This document shows positions 44,672-53,524 of a stretch of DNA of 64,000 nucleotides, piece by piece. The notes beneath the pieces are model-generated. The model did no database searches and was not told where the DNA came from. It worked only from the letters and a program-made list of their open reading frames with translations. This DNA comes from Sphingobacteriia bacterium (GTDB lineage Bacteria > Bacteroidota > Bacteroidia > Bacteroidales > UBA7960), in assembly GCA_011390785.1 (NCBI GenBank), contig JAABRR010000021.1, positions 1-64,000 of the forward strand, given 5' to 3'. The number at the start of each line of letters is the position of its first letter. Position 1 is the stretch's first letter. Position numbers and translations under genes: made by a program.

Positions 44672-45211
44672 CTATATTTGCTTTCTGTAAATTATCTTTT
44701 TACCGGGCACATCGTAGATCTCCATGACAAAACCGTTTTCGTTGATTTGGGTTTCTTTGCAATACCGGGTCAGGGCGGGGTAAACTTTCATTATGCCCAT
44801 TACAACCGACATCTGGTTTTTGTAAGGGAACTCTGCTACTATGAATTTCTGTCTTTCCAGGCTCTTGATGTTGTATTTGCCATTGAGCTGTTCTAGTAAT
44901 TCCGGTGCAGGATTTTCGAGGATATTTCCAACTTCTGATCTGAGCTTGCTTTTTTCAACCTGTTGAGGGTTATCATAATAGATGCCGAAACCCCTGAAAC
45001 ATTCTACTTTTTCTTCGTTCAGCAGGGCATAATACATTTTATCTATAACTTTCCCAACATTTTTATAATCGCCCGTGTGTGCTTCGTACACCAGCACTTC
45101 GCCTCCGGATTCCTGCACCGAGAATTGAACTTTTGCAAAGCCGCCCAGCCACGCATAAACAGCCAGTAAGCCAACGGCAATAATGAGAATAATAATGATT
45201 GCGATTTTCAT
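44672..45211 (-). CDS. Membrane-anchored GyrI-like small-molecule-binding protein
   Basis: 179 residues. One transmembrane helix at the N-terminus (IAIIIILIIAVGLLAVYAWL), then a GyrI-like/SOUL-like domain: VYEAHTGDYKNVGKVIDKMY, FRGFGIYYDNPQQVEKSKLRSEVG, KFIVAEFPYKN and GFVMEIYDVPGKKIIY. These domains bind hydrophobic small molecules or act with transcription regulators; here it is on its own. It lies 1 bp upstream of the lipoprotein hydrolase. Confidence 0.82.
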   Translation of the reverse strand: MKIAIIIILIIAVGLLAVYAWLGGFAKVQFSVQESGGEVLVYEAHTGDYKNVGKVIDKMYYALLNEEKVECFRGFGIYYDNPQQVEKSKLRSEVGNILENPAPELLEQLNGKYNIKSLERQKFIVAEFPYKNQMSVVMGIMKVYPALTRYCKETQINENGFVMEIYDVPGKKIIYRKQI

Positions 45212-45282
45212 GGTTTTCTTTTTTTAGTTAGTGCTTGTAAAAGAATGATAATTGGCGCGTTATGCTTGTCTTCAAAACAGTT

Positions 45283-45744
45283 TCAAAACAAAAACCAACC
45301 TGCTGCCAGCCCAAATAGTATGCTGTAAACTATTGCTTCCATTTGAATGGTCCAGAATACCCTGGGTTTAACATATTTGGGCTTCATGTAAATAATTCCT
45401 TCCAGGGTGTTGGAGAATGGAATGGCACTGCAGAAATCGGCATAGATAAACATCAATCCTCCCATAAAAAGAAAACGCAAGCCAAAGGAAAGCTCACCTA
45501 AAAATCCAATTACCGGATACAGCACAACCGACATAAGAATAGCTCTTATCATTTGCACAGGTAAAATCTTTTTATTTACACTACTTGCTTCATTCGGATC
45601 AGAGATATTTCTTAAGAAGGATTTATAAAGCTGGTTTCTTCCTCCATATAGTTTTTTAGAAAACTGTAGATTTATTATCCCGGCAATATAATAAGTAATG
45701 GTATGGATTATAAAAAATAAGAAAGTAAATCTGATGATTTCCAT
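45283..45744 (-). CDS. Hypothetical membrane protein
   Basis: 153 residues with about four hydrophobic segments (1-25, MIRAILMSVVLYPVIGFLGEL, FLFMGGLMFIYADF, IVYSILFGLAAGWFLF). FSNTLEGIIYMKPKYV is a short conserved-looking loop. No family recognised. Gene order and strand suggest it could be co-transcribed with the GyrI-like gene, 71 bp downstream. Confidence 0.72.
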   Translation of the reverse strand: MEIIRFTFLFFIIHTITYYIAGIINLQFSKKLYGGRNQLYKSFLRNISDPNEASSVNKKILPVQMIRAILMSVVLYPVIGFLGELSFGLRFLFMGGLMFIYADFCSAIPFSNTLEGIIYMKPKYVKPRVFWTIQMEAIVYSILFGLAAGWFLF

Positions 45745-45944
45745 TTTTGTTAATTTGGTACGGTCTTAATCTGCTAATTTTACATAAATTTCATACCAAT
45801 TTTTGTAATTATCAGTAAATCAAAATTATGTAAAAATTGCAGAAATATACTGTTAATACATTGGTGTACACTTCGATACAAAAATGCACGAAAATGGACA
45901 GATCTAATGGCTCAAAATCAAATAATTGCTATCTTTGGCGGCAT

Positions 45945-47558
45945 ATGTTAAAAGCCAGATTCAACATTTCAATCCTATTCATTCTTCCGATCATTTTTCT
46001 TGCTTCATGCAAGGTAATGCTCCCCGAAGGAATATCTCCGGACTCCTGGTATATAAGTGAAGACCAGAAGGTGGCCATTCGCTTTGAAACCGCAAAACAG
46101 GGTGAGTATGTTTCTCTCGACAGAGCGTTATCGCCACCAAAACCATTTCGCCATAGCAGGCTGGGCAAGGTATCAAAACTGAAACTCTCAGGGGGGCCTG
46201 ATTTCAAAGGTCAGTTTAACGTGTATTACGATCGGTTTATCATTGCCAACAAAGATAAAAGCCAGGGTTTCAGGCAATACATTACAAGGGTTTTCCCAGG
46301 CCCGCCTTACCGTTATACCGAACCCATTACCAATGACATTGTGATGGAGGAAGTGATGTATGGTTCTGCACCCGGTTTCTATGAATCAAAAACAATAGAA
46401 AAACGACCCGATATGAGCTACACCAAAGTTATTTTTGAGGTGGCAGGCGATATTAGTACAAGTATTTTTAGCAGTGACATACCCCTGCACATGGACATAT
46501 ACCAGCCCCTGGGCGATACGCAGATAAACCGCCCACTCATTGTGCTGTTGCACGCCGGGGCTTTTATTGTGGGTGATAAGAGAGATGAGCTGGTATCGAT
46601 GCTGGCACAAGATTACGCCCGCAAGGGATATGTAGTGGCATCGGTAAATTACCGTTTGGGTTATGTTTTTTTACCGGGCAGGTATTCCAATCTTGAGCGG
46701 GCCATGTACAGAGCCGTTCAGGATACCAGAGCAGCCCTACGGTATCTTTCCCATCACAAGGATACTTATCGGATCGATCCTGATATGATTTTTCTGGGTG
46801 GCAACAGTGCCGGGGGCATTACTTCCCTTAATACCACTTTGATGGATGAGCCTGAAGTATGGTCAAGTTCCCGTGGCAGTATTTTACGTATGCAATCAGA
46901 TCTGGGATGCCTTGATTGTTCAACCAACGATTTGCGTGGACCCTTTACCATTAGGGGTGCCATCAATATGTGGGGAGCAGTGCACACGCTGGATATTATT
47001 CAGGAGCATGACCAAACTCCCCTGCTGTTAATTCATGGTAATAAGGATGAAATTGTACCCTATCACTTCGATTACCCTTTTACCAATGTAAGCGGGGTTG
47101 TTTCGGCATTCTTTTCAAATAAAATACATGGTTCGTCAAGTATTCTTGAACATACACGCACTTTGGGTATGGAACATAGCCTCTACACATTTGAGGGCAT
47201 GGGCCACGAACCCCATTTCGGCGACGATAATCTTATCGACTCACTGGTATATAAAACCATTCATGATGAGATACTGGGATTTATCAGCGAAGAGCTTTTC
47301 CCAACCATCGACCCTGTTTACGGGCCTGAAATTGTAACTCCCAACTCACCCCCGGCAAACTACACGATAGAAACGCAAAACTATAATCACTATCATTTTG
47401 AATGTGATCACTGTCTGATACTCAATGAAACACCCAACTCTGCCCGTATTGTATGGATTAAAGGGGAAGAAGCATACCCTTTGCGGGTGGCAGGCACGGG
47501 CAGCCATGGACAGGTTACAGTGGATAGTCTGCTTATTTTGCCGGAATCCCATAAATAA
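45945..47558 (+). CDS. Alpha/beta hydrolase (BD-FAE-type esterase) lipoprotein
   Basis: 537 residues from ATG 45945. The leader FNISILFILPIIFLASC supplies a lipobox, so upstream in-frame ATGs (45837, 45894) are rejected. The esterase core is in the middle: LIVLLHAGAFIVGDKRDE (oxyanion hole), FLGGNSAGGITSL (nucleophile Ser), LLLIHGNKDEIVPYH (Asp) and EGMGHEPHF (His). About 170 residues precede and about 85 follow it. The family includes feruloyl and acetyl xylan esterases. Substrate not known. The stop at 47556-47558 lies right at the edge of a MITE-like insertion. Confidence 0.82.
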   Translation: MLKARFNISILFILPIIFLASCKVMLPEGISPDSWYISEDQKVAIRFETAKQGEYVSLDRALSPPKPFRHSRLGKVSKLKLSGGPDFKGQFNVYYDRFIIANKDKSQGFRQYITRVFPGPPYRYTEPITNDIVMEEVMYGSAPGFYESKTIEKRPDMSYTKVIFEVAGDISTSIFSSDIPLHMDIYQPLGDTQINRPLIVLLHAGAFIVGDKRDELVSMLAQDYARKGYVVASVNYRLGYVFLPGRYSNLERAMYRAVQDTRAALRYLSHHKDTYRIDPDMIFLGGNSAGGITSLNTTLMDEPEVWSSSRGSILRMQSDLGCLDCSTNDLRGPFTIRGAINMWGAVHTLDIIQEHDQTPLLLIHGNKDEIVPYHFDYPFTNVSGVVSAFFSNKIHGSSSILEHTRTLGMEHSLYTFEGMGHEPHFGDDNLIDSLVYKTIHDEILGFISEELFPTIDPVYGPEIVTPNSPPANYTIETQNYNHYHFECDHCLILNETPNSARIVWIKGEEAYPLRVAGTGSHGQVTVDSLLILPESHK

Positions 47559-47698
47559 GTTTTGAGTCGACTCCGAAAAGTATGTTTTTATGATTATCAT
47601 CAAATCCGAATTCGCAATGCTTTGTAATTTAATTGGTTGCGAACTCCCCCTTATAGGGGGTCGGGGGGTCTGCTACTTTTCGGAGGTAACTCAGTTTT
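47558..47698. mobile_element. MITE-like element with 19-bp inverted ends and AGTTTT target duplication
   Basis: The left end GAGTCGACTCCGAAAAGTA (47564-47582) is the inverted copy of the right end TACTTTTCGGAGGTAACTC (47674-47692): 16 of 19 positions pair, with 12 perfect at the inner side. The 129-bp element is flanked on both sides by AGTTTT (47558-47563 and 47693-47698), a perfect direct 6-bp duplication. The inside has no gene but holds an inner hairpin with five C and five G (about 47646-47660). It lies directly after the esterase stop codon. No other copy was found in this window. Confidence 0.7.
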
Positions 47699-47821
47699 TA
47701 TTCCGGTAAATGCAAAACCACATTAGTACATCTCAAAATACTTATACATTCAAACAAATTTTATCAATTTCTTTTATAATACCGGATATTATTGGTAATA
47801 TTGAATTAAAATATACAGACC
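47559..47821. other. Intergenic region containing the MITE-like element
   Basis: 263 bp. Apart from the element at 47558-47698 it is AT-rich and featureless. Confidence 0.6.
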
Positions 47822-48019
47822 ATGGGAAAAGCAATCGTAAAATGCAAAGTAGCCAACTACGCCGAAGATGAATATGTGGTAGAAATAGAATGTGACGATG
47901 ATGATGTAGATGAGATCATTATCTCCAGAGCCTGGAAAAAAGTAAAGGATGAGGAAGATGCCATCCCTTACGGACAAAAATATGCGGAAATTCTGAAACG
48001 CGTTTTTGACAAGAAGTGA
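47822..48019 (+). CDS. Small acidic hypothetical protein
   Basis: 65 residues: VKCKVANYAEDEYVVEIE is followed by a run of Asp (CDDDDVDE) and a basic end (EILKRVFDKK). The frame is clean, and the composition is that of a folded small protein. No family is recognised. It precedes the GH13 gene by 104 bp and may or may not belong to the carbohydrate cluster. Confidence 0.55.
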   Translation: MGKAIVKCKVANYAEDEYVVEIECDDDDVDEIIISRAWKKVKDEEDAIPYGQKYAEILKRVFDKK

Positions 48020-48123
48020 AAAACCCTACTTTAAACCTGTTGACGGGCTGTAAGGGTCAGGGCAAAGTCTGTAATTTATGTTTTCCCTTATGGTAAAGAT
48101 GATAATCCAAACCCAAAGATGAT

Positions 48124-51100
48124 ATGAAGAGCAAGCAACAATTTAACTATCCCAACCACAACCAACCCCTTTACGAATTTCATATAGAACGCAGCCTACG
48201 CAGCAAATATCAAATAGATGTTTCCCTTTTCTCGCAACAGGGGAGCATTATTTTTTCCGATTTTTCTGCCGTGAGGCAATTTGTGCACCAGCTAAATGCC
48301 AAACGTGATCCCCGGCTGCATATTTATCCCGGCGAAGTAAATGCTGCCGGCTTGCTCGAAGAAATATTTCACTATATTTTGCGGCAATACGAAAAGGGAA
48401 TAAACCCTGATGTGTTCGAAAAAGCTTTCGCATACCTGCAAAGTAAAATGACCGAAGATCAGCTGTCAGGACTAATGTATGATCTGCTCGATAAGTTCCC
48501 TCCTACCCCTGTTTTCATTGGCAAAACTTCCATAAATCATTACCTCGAAGATTTTTCTGGCGAAAAGCCCAACATCCACCTTGTATTGGAAGAAGCTATC
48601 ATGCTGTTTTTCGCCAACTTTAACCCGGCCAATAAAAAACTCAAAGAGCTTTTCGACGACAAATACCTTGTTCAGCCCGAACTATTTCGGTTAATGATTG
48701 ATCATCTCGAAGATTTTTTTGAAAACCAGCCCCCCTTTGGTCCTGAAAATCAATATTTATTCGATCTGTTCAAAACGCCCATACTTAATGCTCCTGACGA
48801 CATCAGCAAACAACTCGATTACATCATGGAAAGATGGACCCACATTTTGCCCGAAAATATCCGCATACAGCTGCTTCGTGGCAAAGACCTGCTGAAAGAA
48901 GATGTCCGTTTCAACACCATGGGCGGTGGTGGTGCACCCACAATGGCACCCCGCTACAAAGGTTTGGGAGATGACGATGGTCTTTTTACCATTGGCAAAT
49001 CGGGCTATAATTTTGCCAAAGAAGCCGATAAGGATTACGAAGAGCCTGAAGCATTTACGCCCGATGTGCATTGGATGCCCAGCGTAGTGATGATCGCCAA
49101 AAACACCTATGTATGGATGGATCAGCTTTCCAAAAAGTACCAGCGCGAAATCCGTCGTCTGGATCAAATCCCCGATGAAGAGCTCGATATTATCAAAAAA
49201 TGGAACTTTACCGGACTTTGGCTTATCGGCATCTGGGAGCGCAGTGAAGCATCCAAAAGAATCAAACACATTATGGGCAATGTAGATGCCGTATCATCTG
49301 CCTATTCGCTATACGATTATCAGATTGCACACGATCTGGGTGGCGAAGAAGCCTATGATAACCTCAACGAACGAACCCGGGCGCGTGGCATCCGACTGGC
49401 CAGTGATATGGTACCCAATCACACCGGTGTCTTTTCAAAATGGGTCATTGAACACCCCGATTATTTCATCCAGGCATCACAACCACCATTCCCGGGCTAT
49501 ACATTTTCGGGCGAGAATCTTTCGCAAAATCCTGACTACGACATAAGGCTCGATGATGGCTATTTCTCCAAAACCGATGCTGCTGTTGTTTTCAAATGGG
49601 AAAATAAAACCAACGGACAGGTACGGTATATCTACCATGGCAACGATGGCACCAACATGCCCTGGAACGACACGGCACAGCTCGATATGCTGAAACATGA
49701 AGTAAGGCAGGCTGTAATAGATAAAATATTTGATGTGGCCCGCCGGTTTTCTATTATCAGGTTCGATGCCGCCATGACCCTGGCCAAGAAACACTTCTCG
49801 CGCCTATGGTATCCCCGACCGGGCACTGGTGGCGACATCCCGTCACGTGCAGATTATGCCATGACGCAAAGCGAATTTGACGCCATGTTTCCGGTTGAAT
49901 TCTGGAGAGAAGTGGTTGACCGAATGAACCGCGAAATGCCCGAAACTCTTCTGTTGGCTGAAGCTTTCTGGTTTATGGAAGGATACTTCGTTAGAACACT
50001 GGGAATGCACAGGGTTTACAATTCAGCCTTTATGCACATGCTCAAAAACGAAGAAAATGAAAAGTACCGCGACCTGATTACCAACACCCTTGAATTTGAG
50101 CCCGAAATTTTGAAGCGCTATGTAAACTTCATGAGCAATCCTGATGAAGAAACTGCCATAAGGCAATTTGGCACCGACGATAAGTATTTTGGGGTTTGTG
50201 TGCTAATGAATACCCTCCCGGGCCTGCCCATGTTTGCCCACGGCCAGATTGAAGGCTACACCGAAAAATATGGCATGGAATACCAGCGGGCTTACTATAA
50301 TGAAGAGCCTGAACAATGGCTCATAGAAAAGCACGAACGACAGATCTTCCCCTTAACCCGTAAACGATATCTTTTTTGCGAAGTTGACAATTTCCAGATT
50401 TTCGACTTTGTTGATGGGTATGGAAATGTGAATGAAAACGTATTTGCCTATACCAACCGGTTTCGGGAAGAAAAGGCACTTGTGCTTTACAACAACAAAT
50501 ACGAGCAGGCACATGGCCGTATTCATTTTTCAGCACCCAGGTTAATGCGCACCCATGAGGGTAAAGAAACCCTGAGCGTAAATCTTGGTGAAGCACTAGG
50601 GTTGAAAAATGACAACCATGTATTCTACATCATTCGCGAACATTTCTCAGGCCTCGAATTCCTGAAGAAAGGCAGCGATATGTACAACGATGGGCTAAAT
50701 TGGAATCTGAATGGTTTTGAATACAAGTTGTTCTGGGAGTTTCGCGAAGTATATGACAACACCGGGGAGTACGAAAAACTACTCTGGAAAACAGGTGCCG
50801 GAGTACCTTCAGTGCAGCATGCTTTAGAAGAATTACATCTGCAACCCATCCATCAGTTATTTGAAGAGATTTTCGCCGAAGATATTATCAATTTCCTGAT
50901 AAACAGGGTTATAGAAGAGAATAGCACACATACAGAAAAGTTGGGCTACACTTTTTTAAGAGGACGATTTGATGAGCTGGTACAAAGAATTACCACTCAT
51001 TTTAATATGGTGGATTATAATACTACTAACCGCTCTGATCTGTTTTTCGATAAAATAAGAACCATAGAAAAAATTACCGGACCAGCTGCCAAAGAACCAT

Positions 51101-51780
51101 CAGGGCTAAAAGAGATCTTGCATAAAATAGGCCTTTCATCACTCAATGAATTGCTCCCCATTGGCAGCAAAGCCAGTTACCGCGAAAATATTGTTTTGCT
51201 GCTGGCAGTTTTTGCCATTCAAAGTTTGCTGGATGGATTAACAACCGAACAGGCTAATGATCTTCAATCCAGGATGAAACTTCAGTGGCCCCTGCTCAAT
51301 GTTTTGCAGCGATCAGGAAGAGGAAAAGAGGCTGCAGAGCAGGAGGTATATCTTGTCACTCTTCTTAATGAGTTGGGAGCCGAGCTTTTTGATTTTAGTG
51401 CACTATTTATTCCTGCCAATGCCGACAAAATAGAAACTGTAAGTACCAGGAATGAACTCCTTGCCCTAAAAGCCCTTATGGCAGCCAGCTATCTAAACAA
51501 CAAAAGGGTGATGAATTATATCAGGGTGAACGAATACAAAGGGATAAAATACTACAGCAAAGAAAATTACCAGGAACTTACCAATTGGCTGTTCACCCTT
51601 TCAATACTCAATTATCATAACAATTATACGTCATCTACAGTCCATTTATCCGAAGAAGAAAGAAATATCCTTTTAACAGAAAGTGTAGATTTTCTGTTGC
51701 AGGCGCGTGAAATTTCTGGTCTTACCGGCTACGAACTTGAAAAACTAAGAATTTTGCTTCAGATAAAAGCATTGAAATAG
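48124..51780 (+). CDS. Large GH13 (alpha-amylase family) protein
   Basis: 1218 residues. About 300 mostly helical residues precede a GH13 barrel (about 310-800): WNFTGLWLIGIWERS, the region I strand LASDMVPNHTG, the nucleophile Asp548 in SIIRFDAAMT, the acid Glu613 in LLLAEAFW, the third acid Asp674 in MSNPDEETA, and NTLPGLPMFAHGQ. All three catalytic acids are present. About 400 further residues follow, also mostly helical. There is no signal peptide, so it is cytoplasmic. The long extensions on both sides are unusual for GH13. It starts the carbohydrate cluster, although GH13 acts on alpha-glucosidic bonds while GH17 and the phosphorylase downstream suggest beta-glucan. Substrate uncertain. 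Confidence 0.85.
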   Translation: MKSKQQFNYPNHNQPLYEFHIERSLRSKYQIDVSLFSQQGSIIFSDFSAVRQFVHQLNAKRDPRLHIYPGEVNAAGLLEEIFHYILRQYEKGINPDVFEKAFAYLQSKMTEDQLSGLMYDLLDKFPPTPVFIGKTSINHYLEDFSGEKPNIHLVLEEAIMLFFANFNPANKKLKELFDDKYLVQPELFRLMIDHLEDFFENQPPFGPENQYLFDLFKTPILNAPDDISKQLDYIMERWTHILPENIRIQLLRGKDLLKEDVRFNTMGGGGAPTMAPRYKGLGDDDGLFTIGKSGYNFAKEADKDYEEPEAFTPDVHWMPSVVMIAKNTYVWMDQLSKKYQREIRRLDQIPDEELDIIKKWNFTGLWLIGIWERSEASKRIKHIMGNVDAVSSAYSLYDYQIAHDLGGEEAYDNLNERTRARGIRLASDMVPNHTGVFSKWVIEHPDYFIQASQPPFPGYTFSGENLSQNPDYDIRLDDGYFSKTDAAVVFKWENKTNGQVRYIYHGNDGTNMPWNDTAQLDMLKHEVRQAVIDKIFDVARRFSIIRFDAAMTLAKKHFSRLWYPRPGTGGDIPSRADYAMTQSEFDAMFPVEFWREVVDRMNREMPETLLLAEAFWFMEGYFVRTLGMHRVYNSAFMHMLKNEENEKYRDLITNTLEFEPEILKRYVNFMSNPDEETAIRQFGTDDKYFGVCVLMNTLPGLPMFAHGQIEGYTEKYGMEYQRAYYNEEPEQWLIEKHERQIFPLTRKRYLFCEVDNFQIFDFVDGYGNVNENVFAYTNRFREEKALVLYNNKYEQAHGRIHFSAPRLMRTHEGKETLSVNLGEALGLKNDNHVFYIIREHFSGLEFLKKGSDMYNDGLNWNLNGFEYKLFWEFREVYDNTGEYEKLLWKTGAGVPSVQHALEELHLQPIHQLFEEIFAEDIINFLINRVIEENSTHTEKLGYTFLRGRFDELVQRITTHFNMVDYNTTNRSDLFFDKIRTIEKITGPAAKEPSGLKEILHKIGLSSLNELLPIGSKASYRENIVLLLAVFAIQSLLDGLTTEQANDLQSRMKLQWPLLNVLQRSGRGKEAAEQEVYLVTLLNELGAELFDFSALFIPANADKIETVSTRNELLALKALMAASYLNNKRVMNYIRVNEYKGIKYYSKENYQELTNWLFTLSILNYHNNYTSSTVHLSEEERNILLTESVDFLLQAREISGLTGYELEKLRILLQIKALK

Positions 51781-51846
51781 AAATAAATTTTACCGGGAAT
51801 TTTTAAGTTATATAATATTTTTTTCATCTGTTAAATTATATTTCTC

Positions 51847-53412
51847 ATGAACAAAAAAATCTATACAATTTTTATCTCGCTCATTGTTGCGTTAGGCGGC
51901 TTTTTGCTTGGATTTGACAGTGCTGTAATCTCCGGGGCAACACCCTTTTACAGAGAAACTTTCGGAATGGATTCCGGCTCAATGCTCATCGGGTTCTCGG
52001 TAAGTTCGCTTATCCTTGGAGCGATAGTGGGAAATATTATTGCCGGTAAGCTGGCCGATAGGTTTGGAAGGCGCAGAATACTAATGACCACAGCTATGCT
52101 TTTTACTATTAGCGCTATTACTTCTGCACTGGCTGTTGATATTGTCACTTTCCTGGTTGCACGCATAGTGGGCGGATTCGGAGTAGGCATGGCTATACTT
52201 GTTGCGCCAATGTATATTGCCGAAATTGCTCCACGACATTTAAGGGGCACGCTTGTTACTTTTAATCAGCTTAATATTGTATTGGGGATTTCCATTGCCT
52301 ATTTTTCCAACTATTATTTCCAACAAACCATTGCCGATCCGGATTTTAAATGGCGTATAATGCTGGGGGTTGAAGCAGTTCCAGCTTTTTTGTACCTGGT
52401 TTTTCTTTTCCTTGTGCCTCGAAGTCCACGCTGGCTTATGCAAAAAGGCCAGCAGGAAGAAGCCAAAGGAGTGCTGGCAAGAATTCACGGCCATGCCCAG
52501 GCAATAATTGAATTTAACGAAATTGACAAAAGCCTTAAAGAAGATGTTAATAAGGAAAAAGCGCGCTGGTCTGAAGTGTTCTCTACCCGCATGAAAACAG
52601 TTCTGATTATAGGCTTTGGGATTGCCTTTTTTCAACAGATAACTGGTATAAATGCCATTTTTTATTATGCTCCCATGATCTTTGAAATGGCTGGTGGCGG
52701 AAAAGATGCAGCCTTTTTACAAGCTGCTATTCTGGGTGTTACCAATGTTGTTATGACTGTATTGGCCATGTTTCTGATTGATAAACTGGGCAGGAAACCC
52801 CTTTTATATATAGGCGCAACAGGAATTTTTATTTCTTTGGCCATAGTGGGTTTATCTTTCCAGCAAGCAAAATATACCATTGATGAAAACTCTATGAGTG
52901 CTCTTATGCAGGAAATACAAACCATGGAAGCCAGCGCAACCCATTCAGAAAATATACAATCACTAACCGTTTTGCAGGGAAAGGCATTTAACAGTGAAAC
53001 GGAGTATTTTAGCATCGTAAAACAACAGGTAGGTCAGGATACCTACAACAGCTTTAAGGAAATTATTCTTAAGCATTCAATAACGATTAATGGTAGCTGG
53101 GTACTTGTGGGGTTGATCATGTTCGTGGCATCTTTTGCCATTTCGCTGGGGCCGGTTATGTGGACCTTACTTTCGGAAATTTTTCCCAATAAGCTTCGTG
53201 GTCTGGCAATATCCATAATGGGTTTCTGGAATTCTATCGTGAGTTTTTCAGTAGCAACAGTATTTCCTGCACAACTTGAGTTTATGGGCTCAGGAAATAC
53301 ATATCTTATTTATTCCTTTTTCGGACTGCTTACCCTGGTTTTTGTCTGGAAGTTTATTCCCGAAACCAAAGGAAAATCGCTTGAAGAACTAGAATCTAAA
53401 CTGATTAAATAA
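51847..53412 (+). CDS. MFS sugar porter
   Basis: 521 residues and 12 expected membrane segments. GGFLLGFDSAVISGA, GKLADRFGRRRILM, VPRSPRWLMQKGQ, FFQQITGINAIFYYAP, LIDKLGRKPLL and PETKGKSLEELE are the sugar-porter signatures (proton-coupled hexose or oligosaccharide uptake). Between segments 9 and 10 is an insertion of about 80 residues (EIQTMEASATHSEN... to ILKHSITING) not found in XylE-type porters; relatives in Bacteroidota often have one. Position between GH13 and the phosphorylase suggests it imports their substrate. The spacer to GH13 is 66 bp. Confidence 0.9.
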   Translation: MNKKIYTIFISLIVALGGFLLGFDSAVISGATPFYRETFGMDSGSMLIGFSVSSLILGAIVGNIIAGKLADRFGRRRILMTTAMLFTISAITSALAVDIVTFLVARIVGGFGVGMAILVAPMYIAEIAPRHLRGTLVTFNQLNIVLGISIAYFSNYYFQQTIADPDFKWRIMLGVEAVPAFLYLVFLFLVPRSPRWLMQKGQQEEAKGVLARIHGHAQAIIEFNEIDKSLKEDVNKEKARWSEVFSTRMKTVLIIGFGIAFFQQITGINAIFYYAPMIFEMAGGGKDAAFLQAAILGVTNVVMTVLAMFLIDKLGRKPLLYIGATGIFISLAIVGLSFQQAKYTIDENSMSALMQEIQTMEASATHSENIQSLTVLQGKAFNSETEYFSIVKQQVGQDTYNSFKEIILKHSITINGSWVLVGLIMFVASFAISLGPVMWTLLSEIFPNKLRGLAISIMGFWNSIVSFSVATVFPAQLEFMGSGNTYLIYSFFGLLTLVFVWKFIPETKGKSLEELESKLIK

Positions 53413-53524
53413 CATTCAAAAAAATACCAAAGCTATTCCTGATGATTTTGGCAATGATATTTTTTCATGCTATCCTGGAGTATTGTTTTACAAATAATTC
53501 AATAAACATGCAAATAAGGGCTAT

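Noticed and set aside
45930-45937. TATCTTTG box before the esterase ATG 45945
   Set aside because: It would place transcription start on the start codon, and there is no TTTG at the right distance.
48757-49269. Long minus-strand frame (170 codons) inside the GH13 gene
   Set aside because: It is the complement of a strongly supported coding region with catalytic motifs; the translated text has no domain and no start context.
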